Virus record (IMG/VR): IMGVR_UViG_3300022678_000014
Coordinates: 1 to 22,965 of that record
Direction: 5' to 3' (one strand)
Origin: a virus
DNA length: 22,965 nt
A program made the position numbers and the translations under genes. The stretch's first letter is position 1; every line of letters begins with the position of its first letter. Shown here one piece after another: positions 13,910 through 21,722 of this stretch. The notes under the pieces are model-generated. The model was not told the DNA's origin. It did no database searches and saw only the letters and a list, made by a program, of their open reading frames with translations.

Positions 13910-14058
13910 GTCTCATCCTCTTCAGTTACACTAAGCCCAAGCTTAATGTTCTCAACGATAACCTCTAGCTCAGAGAAGGTAAGAATAATGTTACTTACTT
14001 CAACACACTGGTTATCAAAGTCAATCCAAACATCAAGGTCTTCAATAGGGGCAAACAC
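13906..14058 (-). CDS. Small acidic protein of unknown function
   Basis: A 50-residue acidic protein read from a GTG at 14058, with AGGA about 10 nt upstream. Two strands and a helix are suggested (DVWIDFDNQCVEVSNIILTF, ELEVIVENIKLGL). It fills the gap between primase-helicase and the next gene and overlaps the latter by 4 nt. Confidence 0.55.
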   Translation of the reverse strand: MFAPIEDLDVWIDFDNQCVEVSNIILTFSELEVIVENIKLGLSVTEEDET

Positions 14059-14075
14059 TTTAACTAATCCTTTCT

Positions 14076-15725
14076 CTATTCTTCCAATGTGATTTCACTA
14101 AGACCATAAGGTCTTTGACTGTACTTCAAGTTGCATACATGTCCTGAGTATCCACTCTCCCTTGCCTTGTTAACATGCACTTGGGTAACATCTCTATCAG
14201 CTACAACCTCAGCCATCTTGTTACGTGCAAGACTAAAGATATTAGATGGAAGCTGGTACATAGCACCACTACCATACGCATCCTCCATCGTAGGCACTGC
14301 ACCCTGTTCCCAACTCTTACCGTTAGAGTTCTTCCGTAGGTGACAGCAGGTACAGATGTAGATATCCAGTCTACCAGCCAACTGTCTTAGCTCTGTGATA
14401 AACTCTTGAGTAAGGGCTAGGGTATTCTCAGCAGCATTAGAACTAATGATGTAACTGATGTGATCAAGTATAACAATACGACAACCATATACCACAGCGG
14501 CTAACTCTATAAGCTGAAGTATGGACTTGGTTGTTAGCATGCCGTATTCTTTTTGATCAAAGAGATGCAAACGATTGGTACCTAAAGTTGCTGACCAAGC
14601 AACTTCTCTGTCTGTCTCGGTGAACTCCTCTTCTGGTCGTTGGAATGGGATGCCTGACTCAAGGCTCATGTACCTTAGAGTAGACTTCTTAAGACTATCC
14701 TCAAGGAAGAAGATAGCCTGATGATCCTGTGGTCTAGTGTGTAGCATATGTCTTGAGTGTTCAGCAAGGAAGAGAGACTTGCCTATGCTAGAGCCAGCAA
14801 GGAAGAGATCAAGGGTACCATACAACCATCCCCATGTGCTCTTGGTGACACTATCCCAAGGGTAAGGATGGAAGTCTAGTTGTGTATTATCATACACATC
14901 CTGCTTGAGTGAGTTAAGATCACAGAAAGCCTTTAGCTTTACTGGCTGACTAGACCACCAAAGCTTGGTTAGTTCTCCTGTCCTCCCCTTAACAAGACAC
15001 TCATTAGCATCCTTTGGGAAGTCAATAGGCAATTCGATAACCTCTACCTTACCAGGGAAGAGGGTAGCAATCTTTTGTAGATCAACTGCCTTACCTGCTT
15101 CATCATTATCAGGTAGAATCTTAATCTTCTCAAACTGGTTTAGTCTTTCAAAGTTATTTGACAGTGCCTCAACTGCAACAGTATCAGATGGGACAGCATA
15201 GACAGGGTAGCCGCCCATGATCTGAGACAAGCTTGGTGCATCCCACATACCGAAGACAATAGTACACGCCTTGGTAGTCTTAGGTGGGATGTGCATACCC
15301 CATAGATCGTACTCAGTCTGCTTAAACCCCTTGTTTAAATACGTGTACTTCTGCTTCTCAACCTCAGGTTGGTTTACTTTAAAGTTCACCTCCTTCCCCT
15401 TGATATACAAGGGAAAATAGTAATGACCCTTATCATCAGGACCACGTATCTGCCACTGCTTTAGAACAGTAGGGTTGATGCCCCTGTAAGCAGAAATACA
15501 AACGGGAGGCAAACTAGAGTTGCCACTATCCCGAATACTAGTACTACTAACAACTCTAGTAGTATCTTTCCCATCCATCTTACCCTTTCCTTTACAACTA
15601 TGACAATACCAAGAAGTTGGAGTGCCCTCCGCGCTATACCAGATAGTACATGCATCAGAACTAGAGCACTCGACACATGGTTGGTGTTCTTTTTTAGTCA
15701 TAAAAGTATGTACTTTCTCGCCCAT
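14076..15725 (-). CDS. DNA primase-helicase (T7 gp4-like)
   Basis: A 549-residue replication protein, close to T7 gp4 (566). The N-terminal zinc-binding domain has C17, C20, C41 and C44. The TOPRIM-type primase core has a divergent first motif (VFGMWDAPS, 157-165) and DND (D206, D208). The RecA-type helicase has Walker A GSSIGKS (311-317), Walker B VILD (D421) and a CHLRK H-motif (462-464). It unwinds DNA at the fork and makes primers for the polymerase. The usual TOPRIM glutamate appears to be Phe158. The start at 15725 puts the first two zinc cysteines at the same numbers as T7; a second ATG 8 codons in is possible. It overlaps the upstream gene by 32 nt. Confidence 0.92.
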   Translation of the reverse strand: MGEKVHTFMTKKEHQPCVECSSSDACTIWYSAEGTPTSWYCHSCKGKGKMDGKDTTRVVSSTSIRDSGNSSLPPVCISAYRGINPTVLKQWQIRGPDDKGHYYFPLYIKGKEVNFKVNQPEVEKQKYTYLNKGFKQTEYDLWGMHIPPKTTKACTIVFGMWDAPSLSQIMGGYPVYAVPSDTVAVEALSNNFERLNQFEKIKILPDNDEAGKAVDLQKIATLFPGKVEVIELPIDFPKDANECLVKGRTGELTKLWWSSQPVKLKAFCDLNSLKQDVYDNTQLDFHPYPWDSVTKSTWGWLYGTLDLFLAGSSIGKSLFLAEHSRHMLHTRPQDHQAIFFLEDSLKKSTLRYMSLESGIPFQRPEEEFTETDREVAWSATLGTNRLHLFDQKEYGMLTTKSILQLIELAAVVYGCRIVILDHISYIISSNAAENTLALTQEFITELRQLAGRLDIYICTCCHLRKNSNGKSWEQGAVPTMEDAYGSGAMYQLPSNIFSLARNKMAEVVADRDVTQVHVNKARESGYSGHVCNLKYSQRPYGLSEITLEE

Positions 15726-16155
15726 TCAAACACAAGTCTTCATACTCTTCCATCCTTTTTTGTATTCTACCATCTAGGTATCCTCTTTCTTTTTGACACT
15801 CAATAATTTCTTTAAGCAGATTGTCTTTAGTTACTTCTAAACTTCTTTTAGCCCCTTTCTTTTTGAATAGTAGACCAGAATAGCAGTTAGAATGTGTGAG
15901 GTTAAGAACGTCTGTCTTATCGTAGTTCTCAATGGAGTGAACAGGCTCATAATCATTAATGTTACCAAGGTAGGTAAGTTCTACCTTATCTGGATCTAGT
16001 ACCTTCCTATCCCTAAAACTAACCTCACCAAATCCCCAGTAGATATCTAACAACTTACCCCTACGTACTTCACAATACGGTGAAGTACACCATCTGTTGA
16101 AATCGTTGTACTGCTTCCAGTGCCAACGAAAGATATCTCCTTCTGTTAATCGCAT
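15694..16155 (-). CDS. Protein of unknown function
   Basis: A 153-residue protein with a Trp/Tyr-rich N-terminal half (GDIFRWHWKQYNDFNRW, LDIYWGFGEVSF) and a long charged helix or coiled coil at the C-terminus (VTKDNLLKEIIECQKERGY, RIQKRMEEYEDL). It overlaps both neighbours and directly precedes the primase-helicase. No family is recognised. The coiled coil suggests it forms oligomers or binds a partner. Confidence 0.65.
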   Translation of the reverse strand: MRLTEGDIFRWHWKQYNDFNRWCTSPYCEVRRGKLLDIYWGFGEVSFRDRKVLDPDKVELTYLGNINDYEPVHSIENYDKTDVLNLTHSNCYSGLLFKKKGAKRSLEVTKDNLLKEIIECQKERGYLDGRIQKRMEEYEDLCLNGRESTYFYD

Positions 16156-16334
16156 GTCAACTCCCTTCGTATCTCAGCACTATACATACCTTCAAACATA
16201 ATCTTAGTACCGTACCCTTGAGGAGGATATGCTTGAATGATTCTCATCATTGCTTGCCTTAGTTCCTCCTTGGTATCAGCTTGAATGGTGTAGGTTATGT
16301 ACGGTGGGTGGATGTAGTCTTCAACTGTTACCAC
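16146..16334 (-). CDS. Small protein of unknown function
   Basis: A 62-residue protein read from GTG at 16334, with GGAG about 10 nt upstream in the end of the preceding gene. Pattern: strand (YITYTIQA), helix (KEELRQAMMRIIQAYP), strand (GTKIMFEGMYSAEI), a small alpha/beta fold. It overlaps the next gene by 10 nt. Unknown function. Confidence 0.55.
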   Translation of the reverse strand: MVTVEDYIHPPYITYTIQADTKEELRQAMMRIIQAYPPQGYGTKIMFEGMYSAEIRRELTCD

Positions 16335-16340
16335 AGGACA

Positions 16341-16532
16341 TTACTCCACCATCATAGGGGGCAAAGGTGACCACCATAATCCATTGAAGGTCTCCTCCTT
16401 GTAGTTATCAAGACTCCAGACTGTGAATAGAGTATCTCCTACCCAAAACCCCGGTCTCCATAACCCATCATACCAAACAAGGATAGTATCTGTAGGTTGG
16501 GGTGTACATGATGTAATCTTATAAGGACCCAT
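16341..16532 (-). CDS. Small Trp-rich protein, DUF551-like
   Basis: A 63-residue protein starting MGPYKITSC; GGAGAG 8 nt upstream makes this start far better than the longer in-frame opening. Tryptophans recur (ILVWYDGLWRPGFW, WWSPLP). The closing WWSPLPPM and a Trp-rich strand order recall DUF551 proteins of phages, whose role is unknown. It is the first gene after the rIIB terminator, so it needs read-through or its own promoter, which I could not find. Confidence 0.6.
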   Translation of the reverse strand: MGPYKITSCTPQPTDTILVWYDGLWRPGFWVGDTLFTVWSLDNYKEETFNGLWWSPLPPMMVE

Positions 16533-16546
16533 TGTTCCACTCTCCT

Positions 16547-16582
16547 TAAAAGAAATAGGGGTAGCTAACAACAACTACCCCT
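16547..16582 (-). terminator. Rho-independent terminator after rIIB
   Basis: On the minus strand an 8-bp stem AGGGGTAG/CTACCCCT (16582-16575 and 16564-16557) with a 10-nt loop is followed by ATTTCTTTT. It lies 9 bp behind the rIIB stop and would end the rIIA-rIIB transcript. The stem followed by TTTAAAAG on the + strand makes it weakly two-way. Confidence 0.85.
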
Positions 16583-16590
16583 TTAAAAGT

Positions 16591-17760
16591 TTAGCCTACC
16601 TTACGGTACCTTGTAATGTCACGACTCCAACCATGTACACAATCAGCAGAGTAAGGGCCACTGGGATCATCACCATCATTCCACTCTACCATGAGCTTAT
16701 CATCAGGCTCAACCCAAAGGGGCATCTCACCCCTACCATCAGAAGTAGGGGCAGTAGGAGTATGTTCTATCCAATACCCCATCATGTAGTCTTCTTTCTC
16801 ATAATCATGAAGACTAAGTCTATCGGTATCAACAAGCCATTCAAGGTATGCATCATAATCATCTTCAAATCCATAAGAGTCAGGACTATCTAGCCACTCC
16901 TTTCGATAAGTCCAAGACTGATCAAGATCATCTTCCTCATCGTCGTAGTCATCAGTATCAAGATAAGGGCGATAGTCAAAGCCTTCATCAACACCATAGT
17001 CAAGAGCATGATCCCGACCAACATCAAGACCAATAGTATCCTTCACCTTATCAGTGATATCCTTTAGCACACGGTACTGGCAGACACGCATCTTAGAGTT
17101 GTTATAGTCGTTAGGAACAGCGACAACATCACGAGGGTTGACACTGACAACGACAACACGATCAGTACCACTGCGGACAGAGCCGAAGGCGTTAAGGTAC
17201 TCAAAGGCACACACATGCAGACCACGAGAACAGGTAACAGTGCTGTCCTCATCAACCTGATTACGATTAACCCAGACCAACTTACCTGGGCTGTTATCAA
17301 AGGTACGAGAATGCAAGTCCTTGTAGTCCTGAGTAACGATCTTGTATGCCAAGAACGAGCCATCCTCAGCAATCATATGGTTGTTCTTTTCCAGAAAACC
17401 ATACAACTCTTGGACCGCACGATACGAAGGGTTAAGCATAAGGTTATCCAAGAACCTAACCAGATGGGTTACCTCATCATTACCCAAGATACGATCAACA
17501 AGAAGTCCGTGAACAGGACTGCCATTATAAAGAACACTATCGTCAGTCACTGTGATATTGGTACCATCAACAGCCTTGCGCACAGTCTCAATAGGCTTCA
17601 TTGCTTCCAAGACATCATCAAGACTGCACTCATTAGCAATGAGAGCTAGAACAAGATCAAAGTTAGGATGACTAGTATCAATAGAGACAGGCACGTAGTC
17701 ATTATCAAAGACAGTGATCACGTTATTGTTACGAGTGTAAGGAATGGTTCCCATTTTCAT
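16591..17760 (-). CDS. rIIB: rIIB-like protein with acidic linker and C-terminal extension
   Basis: A 389-residue protein. Residues about 1-240 match the phage rIIB family: GSPVHGLLVDRILG, LVRFLDNLMLNPS, GFLEKNNHMIAEDGSFLAYK, TCSRGLHVCAFEYL and VVSVNPRDVVAVP. T4 rIIB is 312 residues. Here a long Asp/Glu-rich stretch (about 246-325) leads to a C-terminal module with VEWNDGD, Trp378 (HGWSRDI) and DITRYR (381-386), resembling small stand-alone phage domains ending in W...DIxxYR. T4 rIIA/rIIB protect against Rex-type exclusion and are membrane-associated; the mechanism is unsettled. The start ATG shares a base with the rIIA stop (TAATG), so translation is coupled. A terminator follows. Confidence 0.85.
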   Translation of the reverse strand: MKMGTIPYTRNNNVITVFDNDYVPVSIDTSHPNFDLVLALIANECSLDDVLEAMKPIETVRKAVDGTNITVTDDSVLYNGSPVHGLLVDRILGNDEVTHLVRFLDNLMLNPSYRAVQELYGFLEKNNHMIAEDGSFLAYKIVTQDYKDLHSRTFDNSPGKLVWVNRNQVDEDSTVTCSRGLHVCAFEYLNAFGSVRSGTDRVVVVSVNPRDVVAVPNDYNNSKMRVCQYRVLKDITDKVKDTIGLDVGRDHALDYGVDEGFDYRPYLDTDDYDDEEDDLDQSWTYRKEWLDSPDSYGFEDDYDAYLEWLVDTDRLSLHDYEKEDYMMGYWIEHTPTAPTSDGRGEMPLWVEPDDKLMVEWNDGDDPSGPYSADCVHGWSRDITRYRKVG

Positions 17761-19694
17761 TACTCCACTTCCAGTTGTGTAAGTGTGTTAGAATCATACT
17801 TCAGTAGATCAAACAGAGGGACGTCAGTCCCTGTAAAGGTCTTAACCTTTAGTCCTTTGAGATACTGTATCTTCTTGTCAATCTCCCTCATGTAGTTGAT
17901 AGCGACTGATGTCTGAAAGTTATCAGTGATAAAGGTGGGCAGTCTGCCCCACTCAGGACAACCACCAATTTTAGGTGGGTCTGTAAATAAAAAATCTACA
18001 CGTAAACTAAGTTTGTTAAAGTCTACATCAACCCAATCAGAGTGATACGCGTTAATGTAAGAATGAATGTAGTCCTCTTTGTGTTGATTACCTGCCTTCA
18101 CCCACTCCTGAATTACATCATCAATGTGCTTGATACCTGCATTCTTTAGCTTAGTCAGGTTCTTAGACGTAGCACTAATGGCTTTGTACTCAGTATCTTT
18201 AAGTAGGCTGTGGTACTGCATCGCATTAGTGTACTTGCCTTCATCCTTTCTATCATAGTAGCACACATTACCAGGGTTGTCTAGGTCTAGCTTCTGTTCA
18301 CTTGTGTACTTACTATCATAATAGCCTGCGTTAGGCTTGTAGTACACAACCAGTGCTTCACCCTTGGTTACACTCGGACCACTAGTCTTAGGTTGTTTAA
18401 CCCTAGGTGCTGACTTCATGCGTTCGTAGGTAGATAGTAAGCTGTAAGGTACACCAATCTCATTCAGTTCTTTAATACTATCAGAGCCATCTTTAAGTGG
18501 CCTAAAGTATCCAAGTGCAGAGGATGGGTAGGTTTGCCACACTGTCTTGATACGACTAGGTACAAACTTATCAATATCAATAAGGATGTAGTGAGTAGGA
18601 GGAGCGCCGTATCCATACCTATTGCAGACAAGATCAGAATCAGGTAGATAGTAGTTTGTCTTTACTGAACCAGCACTATTAACATCTACTCTCTCAGTAT
18701 GTATCATCTTTGGTGGAGAGAAGAACCTAGTCCCCATAATATGAGCAGCAATATTTGGATCAGTATTCTTACACCACTTATACTTTTCCCACTCATTGGG
18801 CAGTGCATCGTACTCAGCTTTATACACTGACACTAGATCATCAACAGCCTGAGTAATGACAGGCTTAAGTTTCTTTACTGTGTCTTCACTGTATCTAATT
18901 GACTCTCGTGAGGCAGTGATATTAAGCGAGCCTATCGGTTGTTTGATGACAAAGTAATTAGAACCTAACAAGCTAGTATCCTTTAGTATCTCATCACTAT
19001 CACAGTGATATGGGATACCACCCATGACGACAGTAAGAAGTTGATGGGCACTGGTTGTCTTATACAAATCACCCTTAACATGCTCAAACCTGTCTGGTGC
19101 TATGTCTACTCCCTTAATATTAACACCACTAAAGAATGAAAGGTAATTGGAGAAGTGGTTGATCTGATCTCTGAATGTGTGGTAGTCTTGTGTCTTTACT
19201 GGTACAATAACCTCAGTACCAGTCTCATCACTAGCTCTACTCCCTCTTAGTGTCGTTGAGTATGTACCATCTGGTTTCTTAACACACTCATAGGTACTAA
19301 CAACACCTTTCCACCAAGACCTGACAGTAAAAGTATCAGTGTAACTGAAGGGAGCCTTACACCCAAGCCCTAGTCCACCTCTCTTAATGTTATCAAGGTT
19401 CTTGTCACTAAAACCATAGGTTGTGTAGTTCTTTTCGATAAACTCAGGGGACATACCACGTCCATGATCCCGAACCTTGAAGTATGGCACGAGACTAGAT
19501 GGAGTAGTGACAGAGAAATCACCCTCGTCAGCAGCATTAGTTAATGTCTCACGGACAGTAGCCTTGATAGGGTCCTTGTAAATACCAGAGCTAAGAACAT
19601 CTAGCATCTCTGGTGTTGCTATAATGGTGTAGTCGGTAGACTTACCAACATATCCATGCTGACTAAGAGTGTGTTCTTTACGAAGAGGTATCAT
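17760..19694 (-). CDS. rIIA: rIIA-like GHKL ATPase-domain protein
   Basis: A 644-residue protein (T4 rIIA 725). The N-terminal GHKL ATP-binding fold is plain: N-box RETLTNAADEG (E49, N53), G1 box VRDHGRGMS (D76, G78, G80) and G2 box RGGLGLGCKAPF (G106-G111). Further on, EVIVPVK and a transducer-like domain with SRESIRYSE (about residue 270) are as in rIIA and other GHL proteins. The rest is unassigned. With rIIB it is likely to guard the infected cell membrane or counter host exclusion systems. A good AAGGTAGG site precedes the ATG, which overlaps the stop of a 29-codon ORF. Confidence 0.9.
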   Translation of the reverse strand: MIPLRKEHTLSQHGYVGKSTDYTIIATPEMLDVLSSGIYKDPIKATVRETLTNAADEGDFSVTTPSSLVPYFKVRDHGRGMSPEFIEKNYTTYGFSDKNLDNIKRGGLGLGCKAPFSYTDTFTVRSWWKGVVSTYECVKKPDGTYSTTLRGSRASDETGTEVIVPVKTQDYHTFRDQINHFSNYLSFFSGVNIKGVDIAPDRFEHVKGDLYKTTSAHQLLTVVMGGIPYHCDSDEILKDTSLLGSNYFVIKQPIGSLNITASRESIRYSEDTVKKLKPVITQAVDDLVSVYKAEYDALPNEWEKYKWCKNTDPNIAAHIMGTRFFSPPKMIHTERVDVNSAGSVKTNYYLPDSDLVCNRYGYGAPPTHYILIDIDKFVPSRIKTVWQTYPSSALGYFRPLKDGSDSIKELNEIGVPYSLLSTYERMKSAPRVKQPKTSGPSVTKGEALVVYYKPNAGYYDSKYTSEQKLDLDNPGNVCYYDRKDEGKYTNAMQYHSLLKDTEYKAISATSKNLTKLKNAGIKHIDDVIQEWVKAGNQHKEDYIHSYINAYHSDWVDVDFNKLSLRVDFLFTDPPKIGGCPEWGRLPTFITDNFQTSVAINYMREIDKKIQYLKGLKVKTFTGTDVPLFDLLKYDSNTLTQLEVE

Positions 19695-19780
19695 AGTCCT
19701 ACCTTTTTGTATGCTTTACGTGCTTGCCAGTTACTCGTATCCTCACGCTTCGCTTTAAGGCCTACTGGCCGTTCATACAT
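19691..19780 (-). CDS. Tiny basic peptide (possible)
   Basis: A 29-residue basic ORF (MYERPVGLKAKREDT... ending KAYKKVGL). It spans the whole gap between metallopeptidase and rIIA, overlapping the first by 19 nt and the second by 4 nt (ATGA). No Shine-Dalgarno site is seen, so it would depend on coupling. It may be only a leader. Confidence 0.35.
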   Translation of the reverse strand: MYERPVGLKAKREDTSNWQARKAYKKVGL

Positions 19781-20223
19781 TGAGTAAGAAACAAGGTGTA
19801 GAGTGGATCAATACCCATCACCTTCCATTCATCCTCAACACCAGTACCTGCAATGAACTTACGGTGCACCTCATATGCTTCCTTCTCAACAGTACTACCT
19901 TCACACGGATCAAGGTTAGTAATGTCAACTAGATTAATGTCCTGCATGTAGTGCGTTAGCTCGTGCACTAGGATACCAACATCCTTGATCTTACTGCCAT
20001 CCCAATTGTGATTGAGATACACGACACCACCATGATAGTATGCCAATACGCCACGGGTACCACTCTCATCATAGGGTTGCCCAGGCATGACACTGTACCA
20101 CATCTGTTCTGGTGTCTTGTATTCCAATGATGGTGGTTGAATAGAGCCAGTCTCGCTGGCTGGAAGCGTGTAGCCTGTAGCTACAGCAATCCATGACATT
20201 AGTGCGATCATTAGAGTGTTCAT
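19762..20223 (-). CDS. Secreted HExxH zinc metallopeptidase-like protein
   Basis: A 153-residue protein with a signal peptide (MNTLMIALMSWIAVATGYTLPA) and a zinc-protease motif ILVHELTHYMQ (H87, E88, H91). E114 or E118 (EKEAYEVH) could be the third ligand, as in gluzincins. C107 and C149 may form a disulfide, fitting periplasmic life. The layout (GGVVYLNHNWDG before the motif, a C-terminal helix after) resembles the small DUF6647-type peptidase-like proteins. It would act in the periplasm or outside the cell, on an unknown substrate. AAGGAA 8 nt before the ATG supports the start, which overlaps the stop of the gene before it (ATGA). Confidence 0.75.
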   Translation of the reverse strand: MNTLMIALMSWIAVATGYTLPASETGSIQPPSLEYKTPEQMWYSVMPGQPYDESGTRGVLAYYHGGVVYLNHNWDGSKIKDVGILVHELTHYMQDINLVDITNLDPCEGSTVEKEAYEVHRKFIAGTGVEDEWKVMGIDPLYTLFLTQCMNGQ

Positions 20224-20627
20224 CGCGTTAGTTCCTTAGGCCAGACGTATGGTAAGTCATCACTAACAGTCCAGCCATACCTATTGTAGTACTCAGGAAA
20301 CTTACGCAATAGGTTAGACTTGTGGCTGTCGTGAAAGGCTGTGTCTCCCATCCAGTGCGGATCAGCCATACTAGTGTCTTTGAACCTCTTCATGAATGGG
20401 ATTAAAGAGATATTATTTTTGTATCCTCTTGCCTCCCACTCTTGAATAACACAGAGACCATAGGCAATCAAAGCGTACTCGTGCCCTTGCCACATCTTGA
20501 CAGCAGGATGATGAGGGAAGTCCCGGTTAAGTATCTGCACTACCTCCTTTCGTTGACAGCCTAGTCGTTGATAGTCAAGACATTCAGCACTAGCCTTGAA
20601 GTCAGGATATGGGAGAAAGGTTTGCAA
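20220..20627 (-). CDS. MSMEG_6728-type protein, pyrimidine-dimer DNA glycosylase (T4 endonuclease V) relative
   Basis: A 135-residue protein with the family pattern MQTFLPYPDFKASAECLDYQ, RLGCQRKEVVQIL, HPAVKMWQGHEYAL, an EWEARGY helix, and HDSHKSNLLRKFPEYY near the end. The family is related to T4 endonuclease V, which cuts at UV-made pyrimidine dimers; for this subfamily activity is predicted, not shown. A repair role for phage DNA in sunlit water would make sense. The start is TTG with GGAG 8 nt upstream and keeps the conserved QTFLPYPDF opening. It overlaps the metallopeptidase gene by 4 nt. Confidence 0.75.
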   Translation of the reverse strand: MQTFLPYPDFKASAECLDYQRLGCQRKEVVQILNRDFPHHPAVKMWQGHEYALIAYGLCVIQEWEARGYKNNISLIPFMKRFKDTSMADPHWMGDTAFHDSHKSNLLRKFPEYYNRYGWTVSDDLPYVWPKELTR

Positions 20628-20643
20628 CTTGTCACTCCGTTCC

Positions 20644-21207
20644 TTACGCTGCTACCTTCAGACTATCGAGCAAAGCCTGAGCACCGACAGCAACCTGATG
20701 CACAAGAGCCTTGTCTTTGTCTGCAATCGGACGCTTGTCCTGTTGCTCGATGACAGCCATCCTCTTAAGCTGAAGCAAGAGCTGCTCATAGGTGATAGGC
20801 TTGGCATCCGCAGCACTACTACTATTGAGCTTAAAAAACGGTGTCTCCTTAGCAGCATCGAACTGCCAATCGTTGTCGGTTAGATTGTCCCATTTCTTAG
20901 ACAGCTTACACGTATACCGTTGCTTATCCTTATCAAACAAGACCTTGATAGGGAAGTTAGACTCAGTCCACTCCTTCATTTGCTGATGAAAGCTCTTGAT
21001 GTCGTTATCGAAGAGCCCTTGATAGAGCTTAGTCATGTACTTGTCCAAGCCTGCTCCCTTGTTCTCCCAAGCATACTGCACACTAGCACACAACGCGATA
21101 TGGATCGCGTCTCTGCCCTTCTTATTGGTGTTGATAGCACTGGTGACAGCACCGCTAACCCTGGCTGCACTGATACCGTTAGTCTTAACGATTGCGTTAT
21201 TAGTCAT
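20644..21207 (-). CDS. Early protein of unknown function
   Basis: A 187-residue protein. I chose the second ATG (21207, MTNNAIVKT) because AAGGAG lies 7 nt before it; another ATG six bases upstream is too close to that site. The N-terminal half is helical (RVSGAVTSAINTNKKGRDAIHIAL, given in parts: RVSGAVTSAI and NKKGRDAIHIAL), and a Lys-rich middle (KDKQRYTCKLSKKWDNL) precedes a long C-terminal helix pair. No known motif is seen. As the largest gene in the promoter-proximal cluster it may be an abundant early protein, perhaps binding nucleic acid. The long reading frame that extends further upstream covers other genes and is not real. Confidence 0.75.
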   Translation of the reverse strand: MTNNAIVKTNGISAARVSGAVTSAINTNKKGRDAIHIALCASVQYAWENKGAGLDKYMTKLYQGLFDNDIKSFHQQMKEWTESNFPIKVLFDKDKQRYTCKLSKKWDNLTDNDWQFDAAKETPFFKLNSSSAADAKPITYEQLLLQLKRMAVIEQQDKRPIADKDKALVHQVAVGAQALLDSLKVAA

Positions 21208-21346
21208 AGTCATACTCCTTACGAGTAGCTGGTTTGTTCTCAGTCCAATTCCAAGCTGGATACTGCTCACCGGGGGCAAAGAACACTCGATAGAATGATC
21301 GCACCATCTCCCACTGTAGCATTTTCCATTCGTCTCTAGTATCCAT
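21200..21346 (-). CDS. Small aromatic-rich protein
   Basis: A 48-residue protein (MDTRDEWKMLQWEMVRSFY... ending RKEYDYD), with AAAGG 10 nt before the ATG. It overlaps the next start by 8 nt. It is rich in Trp, Tyr and Phe. Function unknown. A longer reading frame upstream lacks a ribosome site. Confidence 0.55.
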   Translation of the reverse strand: MDTRDEWKMLQWEMVRSFYRVFFAPGEQYPAWNWTENKPATRKEYDYD

Positions 21347-21390
21347 GACACTTAAGCCTTTCAAGATGGTTAGCAGACCAGCATGGATCA

Positions 21391-21504
21391 CTACGGCCCA
21401 TAGCCTTTAAGCCCTTCGGGCGTAAGGATAGCGTCTACTGCTGGGATGACAAAGAAGATGACGACAAGCACTGTCATCACATACAGGAATAGACGACTAT
21501 CCAT
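21391..21504 (-). CDS. Very small membrane protein
   Basis: A 37-residue protein with one strong hydrophobic helix (LFLYVMTVLVVIFFVIPAV, 5-23) and a short polar tail. AAAGGTG lies 4-5 nt before the ATG. It overlaps the end of the upstream gene by 8 nt. An early inner-membrane peptide; role unknown. Confidence 0.6.
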   Translation of the reverse strand: MDSRLFLYVMTVLVVIFFVIPAVDAILTPEGLKGYGP

Positions 21505-21718
21505 AAATCACCTTTCCCTTCGCTTTCATGTTGTTCAGCTTGCGACGCTGACGATCAAAGGCCGCACACTCACGCTTGTAGTCAAACTTCTCTCTGTCCC
21601 TTCTATCCCTAGCAGCAAGCATCTTGTCGCTGTAAGGATGATAGACACGAGACTTTGGATGGTTGTCGCTAGGATCACCAGCATGGGACCCTTTACAGTT
21701 GACTGTAACCTGTCTCAT
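21497..21718 (-). CDS. Small basic protein
   Basis: A 73-residue, strongly basic and charged protein; start MRQVTVNCKG at 21718 with GGAG 8-9 nt upstream. A longer in-frame opening would run over the preceding gene in another frame and is not used. The C-terminal half is a charged helix (KMLAARDRRDREKFDYKREC, AFDRQRRKLNNMKAKGK), suggesting nucleic-acid binding. Family unknown. Confidence 0.6.
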   Translation of the reverse strand: MRQVTVNCKGSHAGDPSDNHPKSRVYHPYSDKMLAARDRRDREKFDYKRECAAFDRQRRKLNNMKAKGKVIYG

Positions 21719-21722
21719 TTGA

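Noticed and set aside
17215-17649. 144-codon + strand open frame opposite rIIB
   Set aside because: Antisense shadow of the rIIB gene; composition is a by-product of rIIB codon use.
20644-21351. 235-codon version of the early unknown protein
   Set aside because: Its first 48 codons overlap the 48-aa gene in another frame; the ATG at 21207 has AAGGAG at 7 nt.
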